Below are positions 5,267-5,561 of a DNA stretch of 5,561 nt, in pieces. Position numbers and translations under genes: made by a program. Numbering within the stretch: position 1 is the first letter of the stretch; each line of letters opens with the position of its first letter. The DNA is taken from contig CALIGR010000115.1 in the NCBI GenBank assembly GCA_938021445.1, positions 1 to 5,561 on the forward strand, given 5' to 3'. Under the pieces are notes generated by a model. That model saw only the letters and a program-made list of their open reading frames with translations, was not told the origin of the DNA and made no database searches. This DNA is from an uncultured Candidatus Altimarinota bacterium (GTDB taxonomy: Bacteria > Patescibacteriota > Gracilibacteria > UBA4473).

Positions 5267-5561
5267 CTAACCGCCCATAAGCTTCTTCTTGAGTTCCTCT
5301 GCAGCCGCATTGTCTTCTTCCTCTGCACCAGTTTCTTCTTTTTTCATCTGAGTGAGCTCGATCTCACGTTCTCGTTCTTGTTTGAGTTTTTGTACATCGT
5401 CAGAAAACTCAGATTCAAGTTCAGAAAACTTTTGCTTCTCTTCTTCAAAGATAGAGATGAGCTCATTGATCTGCTCAATAGAAAGACGAGGGATCGCATC
5501 AATCACTCGCTGCTTCTCTTCCATGGTAAGAGAAATAGAACCTTCAAGAAGGACTAAGAAG
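5267..5561 (-). CDS. small acidic coiled-coil protein, 5' end beyond the window (partial)
   Basis: The frame ends at TAG (5269-5267) and stays open to the right edge of the window. The ATG at 5524-5522 would give 85 residues, but twelve upstream codons encode FLVLLEGSISLT without a stop and join smoothly to MEEKQRVIDAIPRLS. No Shine-Dalgarno site precedes that ATG. I therefore think it is an internal Met and the real start lies outside. What is visible is a hydrophobic LLEGSISL-type segment, a short helical unit (EKQRVIDAIPRLSIEQINEL), then a strongly charged Glu/Lys coiled coil, and a tail ending KKKLMGG. No enzyme motif is seen. I suspect a conserved hypothetical protein typical of Patescibacteria, from general resemblance only. 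It converges on tgt with 16 bp between stops and no terminator hairpin. Confidence 0.75.
   Translation of the reverse strand, partial: FLVLLEGSISLTMEEKQRVIDAIPRLSIEQINELISIFEEEKQKFSELESEFSDDVQKLKQEREREIELTQMKKEETGAEEEDNAAAEELKKKLMGG

Overview
The window looks like an ordinary chromosomal segment of a small-genome bacterium, most likely a member of the Patescibacteria / Candidate Phyla Radiation. This placement is an inference. It rests on a short TrmD that lacks the usual C-terminal tail, a bacterial-type Tgt with extra residues in the middle, very compact gene packing, and the absence of a good Shine-Dalgarno site before any start codon. TAA, TAG and TGA all serve as stops, so nothing indicates UGA recoding. 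No phage, transposase, CRISPR or plasmid genes are present.

Layout. Positions 1-241 are non-coding. They hold a dispersed palindromic repeat (about 3-30), then a cluster of four mutually complementary arms (46-120), then an AT-rich stretch with a possible promoter. A plus-strand gene of unknown function (242-1138) follows. Its stop codon shares a CTAG with the stop of a convergent LOG-family nucleotide phosphoribohydrolase gene (1135-1788, minus). Upstream of that, also on the minus strand, is a tightly coupled trio transcribed in the order patatin-like lipase (3984-3172), DUF2461 protein (3172-2510) and trmD (2510-1833). Neighbouring genes in the trio overlap by one base (TAATG, then TGATG). 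A 60-bp divergent region containing an inverted repeat separates the patatin gene from tgt (4045-5250, plus). At the right edge is the 3' part of a small acidic coiled-coil protein gene on the minus strand, which probably continues outside the window.

Functions. Two genes modify the tRNA anticodon loop: trmD makes m1G37 and tgt inserts a queuosine precursor at position 34. They are not adjacent in one operon, because the patatin/DUF2461/trmD group and tgt diverge from a shared control region. The LOG gene has the best-looking promoter in the window, embedded in the 3' end of trmD, so it can be expressed separately from the trio. I do not see a clear new multi-gene system. The best leads are the alternating-arm RNA element at 46-120, the unknown 298-residue protein, and the catalytic-site and C-terminal differences in TrmD.
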